A stretch of 64,000 bases of DNA from Jiella endophytica (lineage in GTDB: Bacteria > Pseudomonadota > Alphaproteobacteria > Rhizobiales > Rhizobiaceae), in contig NZ_SOZD01000012.1 of the NCBI RefSeq assembly GCF_004519335.1, forward strand, positions 1-64,000. Reading direction: 5' to 3'. The translations under genes and the position numbers were made by a program. This document shows positions 10,460 to 19,207 of the stretch, in pieces. Under the pieces are notes generated by a model. It worked only from the letters and a program-made list of their open reading frames with translations, had not been told where the DNA came from and searched no databases. The first letter of the stretch is position 1, and each line of letters starts with the position of its first letter.

Positions 10460-10476
10460 GGTATCAATTCCATACC
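10460..10476. promoter_or_regulatory. Candidate HxlR operator
   Basis: GGTAT at 10460-10464 and ATACC at 10472-10476 form an inverted repeat with a 7-base spacer, 22 bases ahead of azoR. DUF24/HxlR regulators such as YodB bind TACT-N7-AGTA-type sites, the same geometry. A second related block, GTTACC, follows at 10479-10484. Confidence 0.55.
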
Positions 10477-10497
10477 TAGTTACCAGGGGTTACAACG

Positions 10498-11109
10498 ATG
10501 AAACTGCTCCATCTCGATTCCAGCATCCTCGGGGACAACTCCGTCAGCCGTAAGCTCTCCAAGGCGACCGTCGAGCGCCTGACGTCGGAGATCCCGGGAC
10601 TCGACGTCACCTATCGCGATCTGGTTGCCGAGCCGATCACCCACCTCACCGGGCGCTATCTTGCCGGCCAGAGCGCCGAAGTCCAGCACGATCAGGCGCT
10701 GCAGGAAGACATCGCGCTCGGCGGCAAGGTGCTTGAGGAGTTCATGAGCGCCGATATCGTGGTGATCGGCGTCGGCTTCTACAACTTTTCCGTCCCGAGC
10801 CAGTTGAAGGCCTGGATCGACCGCATCGCGGTCGCCGGCAAGACCTTCCGCTACACGGAGACCGGCCCCGAGGGCCTCGCCGGCGACAAGCGGGTGATCC
10901 TGACCCTGTCGCGCGGCGGCTTCTACGGCGCCGAAACGCCGGTCGCCTCCTTCGAACATGCGGAAAGCTATCTGCGCTCGATCTTCACCTTCCTCGGCGT
11001 GAAGGATCTCGAGGTGATCGCCGCCGAGGGCGTGGCGGTCGGCCCCGAGCAGCGCCAGAAGGCGACCAACGATGCGCTTGGCGCCATCGCGGCGCTGAAG
11101 GCCGCCTGA
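10498..11109 (+). CDS. azoR: FMN-dependent NADH-azoreductase
   Basis: AzoR reduces azo bonds and quinones by a two-step mechanism using FMN and NADH, in the cytoplasm. The 203-residue length is typical. Visible motifs: LHLDSSILGDNSVSRKLS for FMN phosphate binding, PSQLKAWIDRIAVAGKTF, and LSRGGFYG, all family hallmarks. The divergent HxlR regulator and operator-like palindrome suggest induction by quinones or other electrophiles. Start ATG at 10498 follows a weak AGGGG motif. Confidence 0.94.
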   Translation: MKLLHLDSSILGDNSVSRKLSKATVERLTSEIPGLDVTYRDLVAEPITHLTGRYLAGQSAEVQHDQALQEDIALGGKVLEEFMSADIVVIGVGFYNFSVPSQLKAWIDRIAVAGKTFRYTETGPEGLAGDKRVILTLSRGGFYGAETPVASFEHAESYLRSIFTFLGVKDLEVIAAEGVAVGPEQRQKATNDALGAIAALKAA

Positions 11110-11129
11110 GATGCCTTTTCGCCAGATAG

Positions 11130-11156
11130 CGGCGCCGCCCGGGACGGGCGGCGCCG
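11130..11156. terminator. GC-rich hairpin between convergent genes
   Basis: CGGCGCCGCCCG at 11130-11141 pairs perfectly with 11145-11156 across a 3-base loop. It sits between the convergent azoR and ycaQ-like genes. No T-run on either strand, so it may act as a 3' stability element or weak bidirectional terminator. Confidence 0.5.
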
Positions 11157-11225
11157 GCAACCGGTCCTCCAGCAGAGACCGGCTGCCGAAACGCCCGGGC
11201 GTTGGGGAAAAGCCCCGTCAGGGCG

Positions 11226-12437
11226 TCATCCGGCGGCGGAGACAGCCGGGCCGATGCCGGTGATCGGCCCGCTGCCGAGATCCGGCAGTTCCAGCCAGTC
11301 CGCCATTCGGCGCAACTCGGCGACCAGGGCCGGGATCGTCTCGGGCGGCGCGTCCGGTTCGACCGTCGCCTGCTGGACCACCAACACCCCCGCCTTGCGG
11401 TCGGCCTTCAGGTCGACCCTCGCCACCAGTGCTCCGTCGAGGAGAAACGGCAGCACGTAGTAGCCGTGCTCCCGCTTGTGCTGGGGCGTGTAGATTTCCA
11501 GGCGATAGCGAAACCGGAACAGCCGCTCGGTGCGGTCGCGGTGCCAGACCAGCGGGTCGAAGGGGGAGACGAGCGCTGCCCCACTCGTCTTGCGCCCGGC
11601 CCTGGCGTTACTGTGGAGATAGGCCTGCTGCTTCCATCCGCGCACGCGGACGGGCGTCAGCGTACCTTCCTCGACCAGCTGGGCGATCGGCAGCGGCGCA
11701 TCCGAGGCGGGCAGCCGGTAATAGTCGCGCAGATCCCCCGCCGTCGCGATGCCGAGCGCCTGGCCGGCCCGTGCGAGGAGCTGGCGCTGGGCATCGGCCC
11801 GCGACGGCGTCGGTACATCGAGGACCGCGCGCGGCAGCACCCGCTCGGGCAGGTCGTAGACGCGCTCGAAACTGTTCCGTCGATGGGTCGCCGCGACCAG
11901 CCCTGCCCAGAACAGCCATTCCAGCGCGTGCTTGACGTCGCTCCAGGCCCACATGCCCTTTTCCGCCGTGGTGCTCTCCAGGTCGGAGGCGGCGATCGGC
12001 CCGTCCCTGGCGATGCGTTCGAGAAGCGCGTCGGCCTCGCCGCGCCGTTCCTTGGCGAATGGCTCCAGCCGGCCCCAGATATCCTTGCCGGCACGGGCGC
12101 GTTCCATCCGCCAGCGCATCAGCGGATGGCAGTCGATCGGCAGGATCGACGCTTCATGCCCCCAATATTCGAAGAAGCGCCTCGGCCGATCGACCACGAC
12201 ACGGTCGAGCAGGGCCCGGTCGTAGGCGCCAAGGCGCGAGAACAGCGGGAGATAGTGGGCGCGGGAAAGCACATTGACGCTGTCGACCTGCAGGAGGCCG
12301 AGCTGGGCGATCGTCCGGCGCAGCCGCGCAGCCGTGACCTCGCCGTCACGTTCCGGACCGTTGAAACCCTGCGCCGTCAGCGCGATCCGCCGTGCCTCGG
12401 CAGGAGAAATGTCCGCCGTCAAGCCGTCCCCCTTCAT
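11226..12437 (-). CDS. YcaQ-like winged-helix protein (DUF1006)
   Basis: A 403-residue member of the YcaQ/AlkX family (crosslink-repair DNA glycosylase fold built from winged-helix domains). Characteristic pieces are LGLLQVDSVNVLSRAHYLPLFSRLG, the EYWGHEASILP motif near residues 90-100, and VSPFDPLVWHRDRTERLF in the C-terminal half. E. coli YcaQ unhooks interstrand crosslinks; activity of this homologue is inferred. The ATG at 12437 is preferred because the in-frame sequence upstream is low-complexity Ser/Arg without homology. Confidence 0.9.
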   Translation of the reverse strand: MKGDGLTADISPAEARRIALTAQGFNGPERDGEVTAARLRRTIAQLGLLQVDSVNVLSRAHYLPLFSRLGAYDRALLDRVVVDRPRRFFEYWGHEASILPIDCHPLMRWRMERARAGKDIWGRLEPFAKERRGEADALLERIARDGPIAASDLESTTAEKGMWAWSDVKHALEWLFWAGLVAATHRRNSFERVYDLPERVLPRAVLDVPTPSRADAQRQLLARAGQALGIATAGDLRDYYRLPASDAPLPIAQLVEEGTLTPVRVRGWKQQAYLHSNARAGRKTSGAALVSPFDPLVWHRDRTERLFRFRYRLEIYTPQHKREHGYYVLPFLLDGALVARVDLKADRKAGVLVVQQATVEPDAPPETIPALVAELRRMADWLELPDLGSGPITGIGPAVSAAG

Positions 12438-12647
12438 GGCCGAGACCGCCAGGCCGGGACGGGAGCTGCTGATCGACGCCGCACTGCCTGCCGAGGATCG
12501 GTCCGATCTTCGGCTCGATGCTGTATCGCGCATGGAGAGGCATGGCCAGAGCGGTGGTCCCGCCGCCGGGCCGTTTGGTCTCCGCCCGCCACCGCCACCG
12601 TCCCCGCCGTAGCCCGGCCCTGCCCGGCGCTCCCGTCCGGGTTCCCC

Positions 12648-14096
12648 TCAATCCTCGAGCGCCTCGCGGCTTTCGATCCCGAGACGGCGGATCTTGTCGT
12701 AGAGACCTTTCCGCGAGATCTGCAGGGTTTCATAAGTCGGCTTAAGAGAGCCGCCGTTCCGGGAGAGCTCCGCCTCGATGACAGCCTTCTCATAGGCGGC
12801 GAGTCGGTCGGCAAGCGATCCAGCGCTCGTCGCAGTCCCCGCCAGCCCCTCATGCGCTCCCCCGGCAGACGCGCCGTTCGCAGCGGCAAGGCGGCCCCCA
12901 GCGTTGCCGGTCTGCGAGCCGGCGGCCTGCGCGCCATCGGCCTCGTCGAAGCCCGACCACATGCCAAGGACGAACCGATCGGCATAGTTCCGGAGCTCGC
13001 GGACATTGCCCGGCCAGTCGCGGCGCATCAGTTGCATCTCCAGCCCGTGATCGATCGCCGGAATCTCCCGGCGAAAGCGGGCGCGCGCCTCGCGGGCCAG
13101 ATGGAAGAACAGCAGCGGCACGTCTTCCCGCCGTTCCCGCAAAGGCGGGATCGTCAGCGTCACCACATTGAGGCGGTAATAGAGGTCCGAGCGGAACCGC
13201 CCATGGCGACCGGCCTCGGCAAGGTCGGTCTTGGTCGCGGCGACGAAGCGCACATCGAGCGGGATCGGCTTGTTTGAGCCGAGCCGTTCGATCGAACGGG
13301 TCTCGATCGCCCGCAAGAGCTTTGCCTGGAGATCGAGCGGCATCGATTCGATCTCGTCGAGGAAGATCGTGCCGCGATGGGCGTGTTCGAGCTTGCCGAT
13401 CCTGACCTTGGCGGCGCCGGTGAAGGCGCCCGGCTCGTGGCCGAAGAGCTCCGACTCGATGATGTCGGCGGGCAGAGCCGCGCAGTTGATGGCGACGAAG
13501 TTGCCCTTTGCCCGGCTGCCGCAATCATGCAGGCCGCGCGCCACCACCTCCTTGCCGGTGCCGGTCTCGCCGAGCACGAGGACATCGACGTCGGTGTCCG
13601 CGAGCGCATGGATCTGCTGGCGCAGCCGCTGGATGCCGGGGGTGCGGCCGACCAGCCGCAGGGCGAGTTCGTCGCCGTCGTCGAGCGTCGACCTCAGGAT
13701 GCGGTTTTCGAGGACCAGCCGGCGCTTTTCCAGAGCGCGCTCGACCACGGCGTGAAGCCGACTGACCGAAAAGGGCTTTTCGATGAAGTCGTAGGCGCCG
13801 GCGCGCATGGCGTCGACCGCCATCTGCACGTCGCCGTGGCCGGTGATCAGGATCACCGGCATGGTCGGGTCGACGGCCAGCGCCGACTTCAACAGCTCCA
13901 GCCCGTCGAGGCCGGGCATGCGGATGTCGCTGACCACCACGGCATAGCTCTCATGGCCGAGGCGGGAGAGAAGCGTCGAGCCGTCCTCATGCAGCTCGAC
14001 CGGCATGCCCTCGAGTTCGAGCCCCTGGCAGAGGGCGTCGCGAAGGTCGTCGTCGTCGTCGACGAGATGAACGGTCGGTTCGCCGAAACCGGGCAT
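12648..14096 (-). CDS. dctD: Sigma-54-dependent response regulator DctD
   Basis: A 482-residue NtrC-class activator. Receiver domain with VHLVDDDDDLRD and phospho-acceptor in VVVSDIRMPG (about residue 57), AAA+ domain with Walker A GETGTGKE, the sigma-54 contact loop GAFTGA, and a Fis-type helix-turn-helix at the C-terminus (YETLQISRKGLYDKIRRLGI). It lies 3 bases after dctB. The DctBD assignment rests on the pair layout and sequence style; the usual target gene dctA is not in the window. A glycine/alanine-rich insert precedes the HTH (about 400-430). Confidence 0.88.
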   Translation of the reverse strand: MPGFGEPTVHLVDDDDDLRDALCQGLELEGMPVELHEDGSTLLSRLGHESYAVVVSDIRMPGLDGLELLKSALAVDPTMPVILITGHGDVQMAVDAMRAGAYDFIEKPFSVSRLHAVVERALEKRRLVLENRILRSTLDDGDELALRLVGRTPGIQRLRQQIHALADTDVDVLVLGETGTGKEVVARGLHDCGSRAKGNFVAINCAALPADIIESELFGHEPGAFTGAAKVRIGKLEHAHRGTIFLDEIESMPLDLQAKLLRAIETRSIERLGSNKPIPLDVRFVAATKTDLAEAGRHGRFRSDLYYRLNVVTLTIPPLRERREDVPLLFFHLAREARARFRREIPAIDHGLEMQLMRRDWPGNVRELRNYADRFVLGMWSGFDEADGAQAAGSQTGNAGGRLAAANGASAGGAHEGLAGTATSAGSLADRLAAYEKAVIEAELSRNGGSLKPTYETLQISRKGLYDKIRRLGIESREALED

Positions 14097-14099
14097 CGG

Positions 14100-16016
14100 T
14101 CAGACTCCTTCGCGCGAGAGGGCCAAAGCGGACTGGCCCGTATCGGCGCTTGCAAGGACGATTGCAAATGTCGTCCCCTCGGGCCCGGTCTCGACCAGTC
14201 GGATCTCGCCGCCGAAATCGGCGAGGATGTTTCGGACGATCGACAGGCCGATGCCGATCCCCTCGCCGCTCGCCTTGGTGGTGACGAAGGGCTCGAAGAC
14301 GTCGGTGCCGATCGCCGCGGCAATGCCCGGCCCATCGTCACGGACGCGGATCTCGACGGTGCCCGGCGCGCCGCCAGGGTGAAGGGCGATGGCGATGCGC
14401 CCCTGCGGGCGCTGGCTCCCTCCGTCGGTGCCAGCGGCGCCCTTGCCGGTCCCGGCGATCGCATCGGCGGCGTTGTTGACGAGATTGACGAAGACCTGAG
14501 CGAGGCGGATCCGCCCGCCCATCACCTCCACCGGTCGCAGCGCCGGATCGACCTCGAAGGCGATGCCCGCCTTGCGCAGCCGCGGGCGCACCAGGATCAT
14601 CGCCTCGTCGAGGATCGGCCCGAGCGCCACCGGGCTCAGCGTCGTGCCCGGCTTGCGGGCGAAGGCGAGGAGGGTCTTCGACATTTCGGCCATGCGGTCG
14701 GTCATCGCCGAAATGCGCTTCAGATTGCCGCTCGCCATGTCGGCACGGCCGCGCGACAGGAAGCGGTCGGCATTGTCGGCATAGGTGCGGATCGCGGCGA
14801 GCGGCTGGTTGAACTCGTGGCCGAGCGCTGCCGCCATCTGGCCGAGGCTGGCGAGCTTTGCCGCCTGCACCAGCTCGCCCTGGGTCTGGCGAAGCCGCTC
14901 TTCGGCAAGGCGCCGCTCCTCGACCTCGCCCTTCAGGGAGAGATTGGCCCGGCTGAGGGCCCTTGTGCGATCCCGCACCACCCGCTCGAGCCGCAGTGCC
15001 AGCGCCCGGTCGCGCCGCTCGCGGATGATCGAGAGTTCGCGCCGGCGGAGCGCCACGGCGGCGATGCCGGCAAGGCCGAGCGCGAGCAGGCCGGCGATGG
15101 TCTGGCCGGCGAGGCGCGCGGCGCCGACATCCGACGTGTCGGCAAGGACATGGATCCGCCATTCGAGCAGCGGCAGGCTGCGGCTGAGATCGAGGGGCGC
15201 CGGCGCGCCGGTCCGAGCGACGAGGGCCTGCACCGTTTCCGGCCGTTCCATCCGCCAGTCCCGCCGGTTCGACAGGAAGATGCGGCCCGAGCGGTCGGTG
15301 ACCGTGATGGTGTTCTTCGACAGCGCCCAGGTGGCCTCGACATTTTCCAGCCCGACGACGATGGCGATGAAGCCTTCGAGGGCAAATTCCGGCCGGACTG
15401 CGGCGACGAAGACATAGGCCCGCTCTCCATCGGCCAGGACGAGGCTCTGGCGGCCGAGCCGCCCTTGCCGGGCGACGGCCAGCGCGTCCTCGAGCCGCCC
15501 TTCGCCATCGCGCAGCCGGCCGCGCACCGAGTGGAAGATCTCGCCCGCCGGGTCGAGGAGCAGAAGGTCGAGCGCGCCCGAAAGGCCGACGACGGATTCG
15601 GTGGCGAGCCGCAGCGCCGCGCGGTCGGGAATGTCGCTCGAAGCCTGAGCCGCGCCGCCCGAGCCCGCGAAGAACTGCCGGAACTCGGCCGTCTGGGCAA
15701 GCAATGGCGGCAGCACGCGATATTTGTCGAGGACGCCGTCGAGCGTCGCGATCTGCACGTTGAGGGTCTCGACGGCTCCGGCATGAACCTCTGCAAGGGC
15801 CTGGCGCTCGGCAAAGCGGCCGGCGAGGAAAACCGCGAGGACGGCAAAAAGCAAAAGGCCGGCGAGGGCGACGAGACGCGTCGCGGCGAAACGTCGGCGA
15901 ATGCGCCGGCCGGACAGGCGCGCCGGTCGCGGCAAGGCCGCGGCTGCCGGCCGGTCGGCCTGGTCTGCAGCCGGGTCCCGCTGCACGCCGGCGCGTCTAG
16001 CATGTGTATTGTTCAA
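14100..16016 (-). CDS. dctB: C4-dicarboxylate-type sensor histidine kinase DctB
   Basis: About 638 residues. Two membrane segments (LVALAGLLLFAVLAVFLAGR near the N-terminus and AGLLALGLAGIAAVAL near residue 310) flank a periplasmic double-PAS-type sensor. A coiled coil leads into the HisKA domain with the H-box GHEFNQPLAAIRTYADNADR, then N-box VNLVNNAADAI, G1 DDGPGIA and G2 GIGIGLSIV. It phosphorylates DctD next door. The start is uncertain: no ATG fits; a TTG at 16016 with AAGGG 9 bases upstream is used, with TTG 16055 and GTG 15986 as alternatives. Confidence 0.88.
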   Translation of the reverse strand: MNNTHARRAGVQRDPAADQADRPAAAALPRPARLSGRRIRRRFAATRLVALAGLLLFAVLAVFLAGRFAERQALAEVHAGAVETLNVQIATLDGVLDKYRVLPPLLAQTAEFRQFFAGSGGAAQASSDIPDRAALRLATESVVGLSGALDLLLLDPAGEIFHSVRGRLRDGEGRLEDALAVARQGRLGRQSLVLADGERAYVFVAAVRPEFALEGFIAIVVGLENVEATWALSKNTITVTDRSGRIFLSNRRDWRMERPETVQALVARTGAPAPLDLSRSLPLLEWRIHVLADTSDVGAARLAGQTIAGLLALGLAGIAAVALRRRELSIIRERRDRALALRLERVVRDRTRALSRANLSLKGEVEERRLAEERLRQTQGELVQAAKLASLGQMAAALGHEFNQPLAAIRTYADNADRFLSRGRADMASGNLKRISAMTDRMAEMSKTLLAFARKPGTTLSPVALGPILDEAMILVRPRLRKAGIAFEVDPALRPVEVMGGRIRLAQVFVNLVNNAADAIAGTGKGAAGTDGGSQRPQGRIAIALHPGGAPGTVEIRVRDDGPGIAAAIGTDVFEPFVTTKASGEGIGIGLSIVRNILADFGGEIRLVETGPEGTTFAIVLASADTGQSALALSREGV

Positions 16017-16146
16017 ACCTCGACCCTTCGATGTGCGCTCTGCGCATATCAGCAACGCCCGATTGTCGCTTCAACCGGCCCTGCCCGAGGGTTATGTCCT
16101 ATCCCGACAAGATCATCAAAACAGCTGCATTGCCAAGGAGTGTGTC

Positions 16147-16308
16147 ATGAGCCGCCGCAGGGGTTTCGTCGCGGGAGTTGCCGATTTCTTCGAGGATGTG
16201 AGGGCTGCGCGCCACTGCGCCGTCGCGCTCGAGGCCGGCCGCAAGCCGCCGGAGGCCGCGCTGCGCCAGCTCGGCCTGAAGCGCGATTTGTTCGACCGCT
16301 ACCGCTGA
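16147..16308 (+). CDS. Small conserved-type hypothetical protein
   Basis: A 53-residue basic protein starting at ATG 16147 with AAGGAG 7 bases upstream. It has an Arg-rich N-terminus (MSRRRGFVAG), a central helix (DFFEDVRAARHCAVALEAGR) and ends in LGLKRDLFDRYR. The length and the closing motif recall small DUF1127-like proteins of rhizobia, but the match is loose and I give no function. A perfect 11-bp hairpin follows, supporting a separate short transcript. It is divergent from dctB. Confidence 0.55.
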   Translation: MSRRRGFVAGVADFFEDVRAARHCAVALEAGRKPPEAALRQLGLKRDLFDRYR

Positions 16309-16332
16309 AGACTGGTACCGCGCCGTGATAGA

Positions 16333-16364
16333 AACACCCGGCCTGCGCGAGCGGGCCGGGTGTT
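16333..16364 (+). terminator. Hairpin terminator of the 53-residue gene
   Basis: AACACCCGGCC at 16333-16343 pairs exactly with GGCCGGGTGTT at 16354-16364. The tail is TCGCGTTTCC, only weakly T-rich, so termination is likely but not textbook. Confidence 0.6.
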
Positions 16365-16411
16365 CGCGTTTCCGGGGCAGGCACGCTGCGACGGCCGCAA
16401 GGCTGCGGGCG

Positions 16412-17239
16412 TCAGCGGGACATCAGCACAGGAGCGGTCATCTCCCGCAGGATCTGGCGGGTGACACCGCCGAACAGCATCTCGCGGATGCGCGAATGGC
16501 CGTAGCATCCCATCACGAGAAGATCGGCGCCGGCATCCGCGAGGTAGGACAACAGCGTGTCGCCGACGGAGATGTCGCCGCTATAGGTGACGGAAGCCTC
16601 GACCGGCAGGCCGTGGCGCGCCAGCGCGGTCGCCAGATCGTCGGCCGGCGCCAGGCCCTCGCTGCCGCTGCCGCGATGCGGATCGATGGCGAGCACGCAG
16701 ACCTTTTCGGCGCCTGAAATCAGCGGGATCGCGTCGAAGGCAGCGCGGGCGGATTCCCGCGTGCCGTTCCAGGCGACCACCGGCCGCTTGCCGATGGTGC
16801 TGAAACACCCCTCGCGCGGCACGAAGAGGATCGGCCTGCCGGTCTCGAACAGCACATCGGTGACGAGCCCGCCGCCATGCCATTCCGAAGCGTGGGACTG
16901 GGCGACGACGACGAGGTCGGCGCAGAGCGCGTGGCGGGTCACCGCCTTGGCGAAATCCGGGCTGGTCGGCTCCTCGACGCGCCATTCGGTCGAAACGTCG
17001 CTCACGGCGGCCCGTTTTTCGAAGGCCGAACGGACGGCTGCCGCCGTCTCCCGCAGCGACTTGCGCGTCGCCTCGAGATATTCGACGGAAATCTCCGTCG
17101 CGAGGTCGGCAAGGACGCTCGGCGTCACATGCAGGCCGACGAGGTGGGCGCCGTGGCTGGCGGCCAGAGGCAAGGCGACGCCCAGCAGGCGGTCGATGCG
17201 CTCTGGAGTGTCGAAGCAGACGAGGATCGTCCTGTACAT
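16412..17239 (-). CDS. Universal stress protein, tandem UspA domains
   Basis: A 275-residue protein with two Usp domains. The first begins YRTILVCFDTPERIDRLL; the second contains KRPVVAWNGTRESARAAFDAI and ends with the ATP-binding pattern G-x2-G-x9-G in GCYGHSRIREMLFGGVT. Such tandem proteins bind ATP and are induced in stress or respiration-limited states. It is a single gene with AGGGAGGAAGATC ahead of the start. It is adjacent to, but not in an operon with, the alcohol dehydrogenase, which is also on the minus strand. Confidence 0.92.
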   Translation of the reverse strand: MYRTILVCFDTPERIDRLLGVALPLAASHGAHLVGLHVTPSVLADLATEISVEYLEATRKSLRETAAAVRSAFEKRAAVSDVSTEWRVEEPTSPDFAKAVTRHALCADLVVVAQSHASEWHGGGLVTDVLFETGRPILFVPREGCFSTIGKRPVVAWNGTRESARAAFDAIPLISGAEKVCVLAIDPHRGSGSEGLAPADDLATALARHGLPVEASVTYSGDISVGDTLLSYLADAGADLLVMGCYGHSRIREMLFGGVTRQILREMTAPVLMSR

Positions 17240-17356
17240 GATCTTCCTCCCTCATTCAGGCCGCGCCCGAAGCCGGCGCGGACGGTCTCGATGGCTGTTG
17301 CTGCGATAGGCATGGCGGCCCGAAGAGCGAGTGCGGGTCTTCGCCGGATCGTTTCC

Positions 17357-18433
17357 TCAGGCAGGTTCCACCGCGGCGAGCTCTGCCGGCCGCCTGGCGC
17401 CGGCGAGATCGATGTCGAGCACGATGCGCCCCTCGATCCTGCCGGCCTTGAGGTCGGCGAAGATGTCGTTGATCTTGTCGAGCGGCGCGGTCTTCACCTC
17501 GCTCCTCACCTTGCCGGCGGCGGCAAAGGCGATCGCCTCGTCGAGGTCGCGCCGGGTGCCGACGATCGAGCCGCGAACGGTGATGCGCTTCAGGACGACG
17601 TCGAAGATCGGCGTCGGGAATTCGCCCGCCGGCAGGCCGACGAGGCTGACCGTGCCGCCCCGCCGCACCATGTGGAGCACCTGGTTGAAGGCCGGCACCG
17701 AGACCGCGGTGACAAGCACGCCATGGGCGCCACCGCCGGTCGCCTCAAGCACTTTCTCGACGGCGTCCGGCGCCGAGGCGTCGACGGCGATGTCGGCGCC
17801 GTCCTTCAGAGCGAGTTCCAGCTTGTCTTGCGCGATGTCGAGAGCGACGACGTTGAAGCCCATCGCCTTGGCATATTGCACGCCGACATGTCCGAGGCCG
17901 CCGATGCCGGAGATCGCCACCCATTCGCCGGGCCTCGCCTCGGTCTCCTTCAGGCCCTTGTAGGTGGTCACGCCGGCGCAGAGGATCGGCGCGATGGCGG
18001 CGAGATCGACGCCCTTCGGCAGCCGGGCGGCAAAGGGCGCTGCGGCGATGACATATTCGGCAAAGCCGCCATTCACGCTGTAGCCGGTGTTGTGCTGGTG
18101 TTCGCAGAGCGTCTCCCAGCCGCTCTCGCAATATTCGCAGTTGCGGCAGGCATCGTGCAGCCAGGGCACGCCGACGAGATCGCCGACCGCAACTTCATCG
18201 ACGCCGGCACCGAGCGCCGCGACCGTGCCGACCACCTCGTGGCCGGGAATGAACGGCAGCGAGGGCTTCACCGGCCAGTCGCCGTCGGCGGCATGCAGAT
18301 CGGTGTGGCAGACGCCGCAGCTCGCGACCTTGACCAGCACCTCGCCCGGGCCGGGCTGCGGGACGGGCACGTCTTCGATCGTCAGCGGCTCGCCAAAGGC
18401 GCGAACGACAGCGGCTTTCATCATTCGGGTCAT
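17357..18433 (-). CDS. Zinc-dependent alcohol dehydrogenase AdhP type
   Basis: A 358-residue medium-chain dehydrogenase/reductase that oxidises primary alcohols with NAD. Catalytic zinc ligands are in CGVCHTDLH and PGHEVVG; the structural zinc loop is CRNCEYCESGWETLC with four cysteines. The cofactor fold shows GIGGLGHVGVQYAKAMG. Start ATG at 18433 has GGAGG 10 bases upstream. It belongs to the AdhP/AdhA bacterial ethanol dehydrogenase group. It is transcribed away from nasT across a 183-base gap. Confidence 0.93.
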   Translation of the reverse strand: MTRMMKAAVVRAFGEPLTIEDVPVPQPGPGEVLVKVASCGVCHTDLHAADGDWPVKPSLPFIPGHEVVGTVAALGAGVDEVAVGDLVGVPWLHDACRNCEYCESGWETLCEHQHNTGYSVNGGFAEYVIAAAPFAARLPKGVDLAAIAPILCAGVTTYKGLKETEARPGEWVAISGIGGLGHVGVQYAKAMGFNVVALDIAQDKLELALKDGADIAVDASAPDAVEKVLEATGGGAHGVLVTAVSVPAFNQVLHMVRRGGTVSLVGLPAGEFPTPIFDVVLKRITVRGSIVGTRRDLDEAIAFAAAGKVRSEVKTAPLDKINDIFADLKAGRIEGRIVLDIDLAGARRPAELAAVEPA

Positions 18434-18616
18434 GTCCGGAAGACCTCCATTCAGGTGGCCTCCAGACTGGACCCGCGCCGCAGTGCAAACATTGATCGGG
18501 ATCAACCACAGGGATTTTCTCGCCGGCGGGCGGGCAAGGCAGCCGTCTCTGCCGGCTCCCGGCCCTCCTGTTTTTGCCGTTGCGAAAACTCTCTGAGCAG
18601 GTGCAATATCGACGGC

Positions 18617-19207
18617 ATGACGCAGCCGCTCAACATCCTCCTCGTCGACGACAACGGTCTGCGCGCCTCGATCATCGAGGAGGGCTTGCGCGATGCGGGC
18701 CATGCCAACGTCTCGATCGTCACGACGGTCGCGGGTCTGGTCAAGCGGATCGAGGCGCTGTCGCCGGACGTCATCGTCGTCGATCTCGAAAACCCAAACC
18801 GCGACCAGTTGGAGGATTTCTTCCAGGTGTCGCGCACGGTGAAGCGGCCGATGGCGATGTTCGTCGATCGCTCCGACACCGCCGAGATCGAGGCGGCGAT
18901 CGAGGCGGGCGTCTCGGCCTATGTGGTGGACGGGCTGAAGAAGGAGCGGATCAAGCCGATCCTCGAAATGGCGATCTCGCGCTTCAACGCCGTCAGCCGG
19001 CTGGCGCGCGAACTTGCCGACGCGAAGTCCGAGCTTGCCGAGCGCAAGTCCGTCGACCGCGCCAAGGGCATCCTGATGAAGGCGAAGAAGATCGACGAGG
19101 ACACCGCCTACAAGCTGCTGCGACGCGCGGCGATGAACGAGAACCGCCGGATTGGCGAAGTCGCCGCCAGCCTGGTGTCCGCCTACAACCTTCTCGGAGA
19201 CGCGTGA
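18617..19207 (+). CDS. nasT: ANTAR antitermination regulator NasT
   Basis: NasT is an RNA-binding antiterminator for nitrate assimilation genes. The 196-residue protein has an N-terminal receiver-like domain (NILLVDDNGL, Asp 56 in VVDLENPN) and a C-terminal ANTAR domain, KSVDRAKGILMKAKKIDEDT through LLRRAAMNENRRIGEVAASL (about 147-190). In related systems NasS holds NasT until nitrate or nitrite releases it. The stop overlaps the nasS start (TGATG). Its likely target, a leader with two hexaloop hairpins, lies 2 kb downstream before nrtA. Confidence 0.94.
   Translation: MTQPLNILLVDDNGLRASIIEEGLRDAGHANVSIVTTVAGLVKRIEALSPDVIVVDLENPNRDQLEDFFQVSRTVKRPMAMFVDRSDTAEIEAAIEAGVSAYVVDGLKKERIKPILEMAISRFNAVSRLARELADAKSELAERKSVDRAKGILMKAKKIDEDTAYKLLRRAAMNENRRIGEVAASLVSAYNLLGDA

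Noticed and set aside
13377-16328. Long plus-strand open frame across dctD and dctB
   Set aside because: Antisense to two clear signalling genes; translation shows no family motifs.
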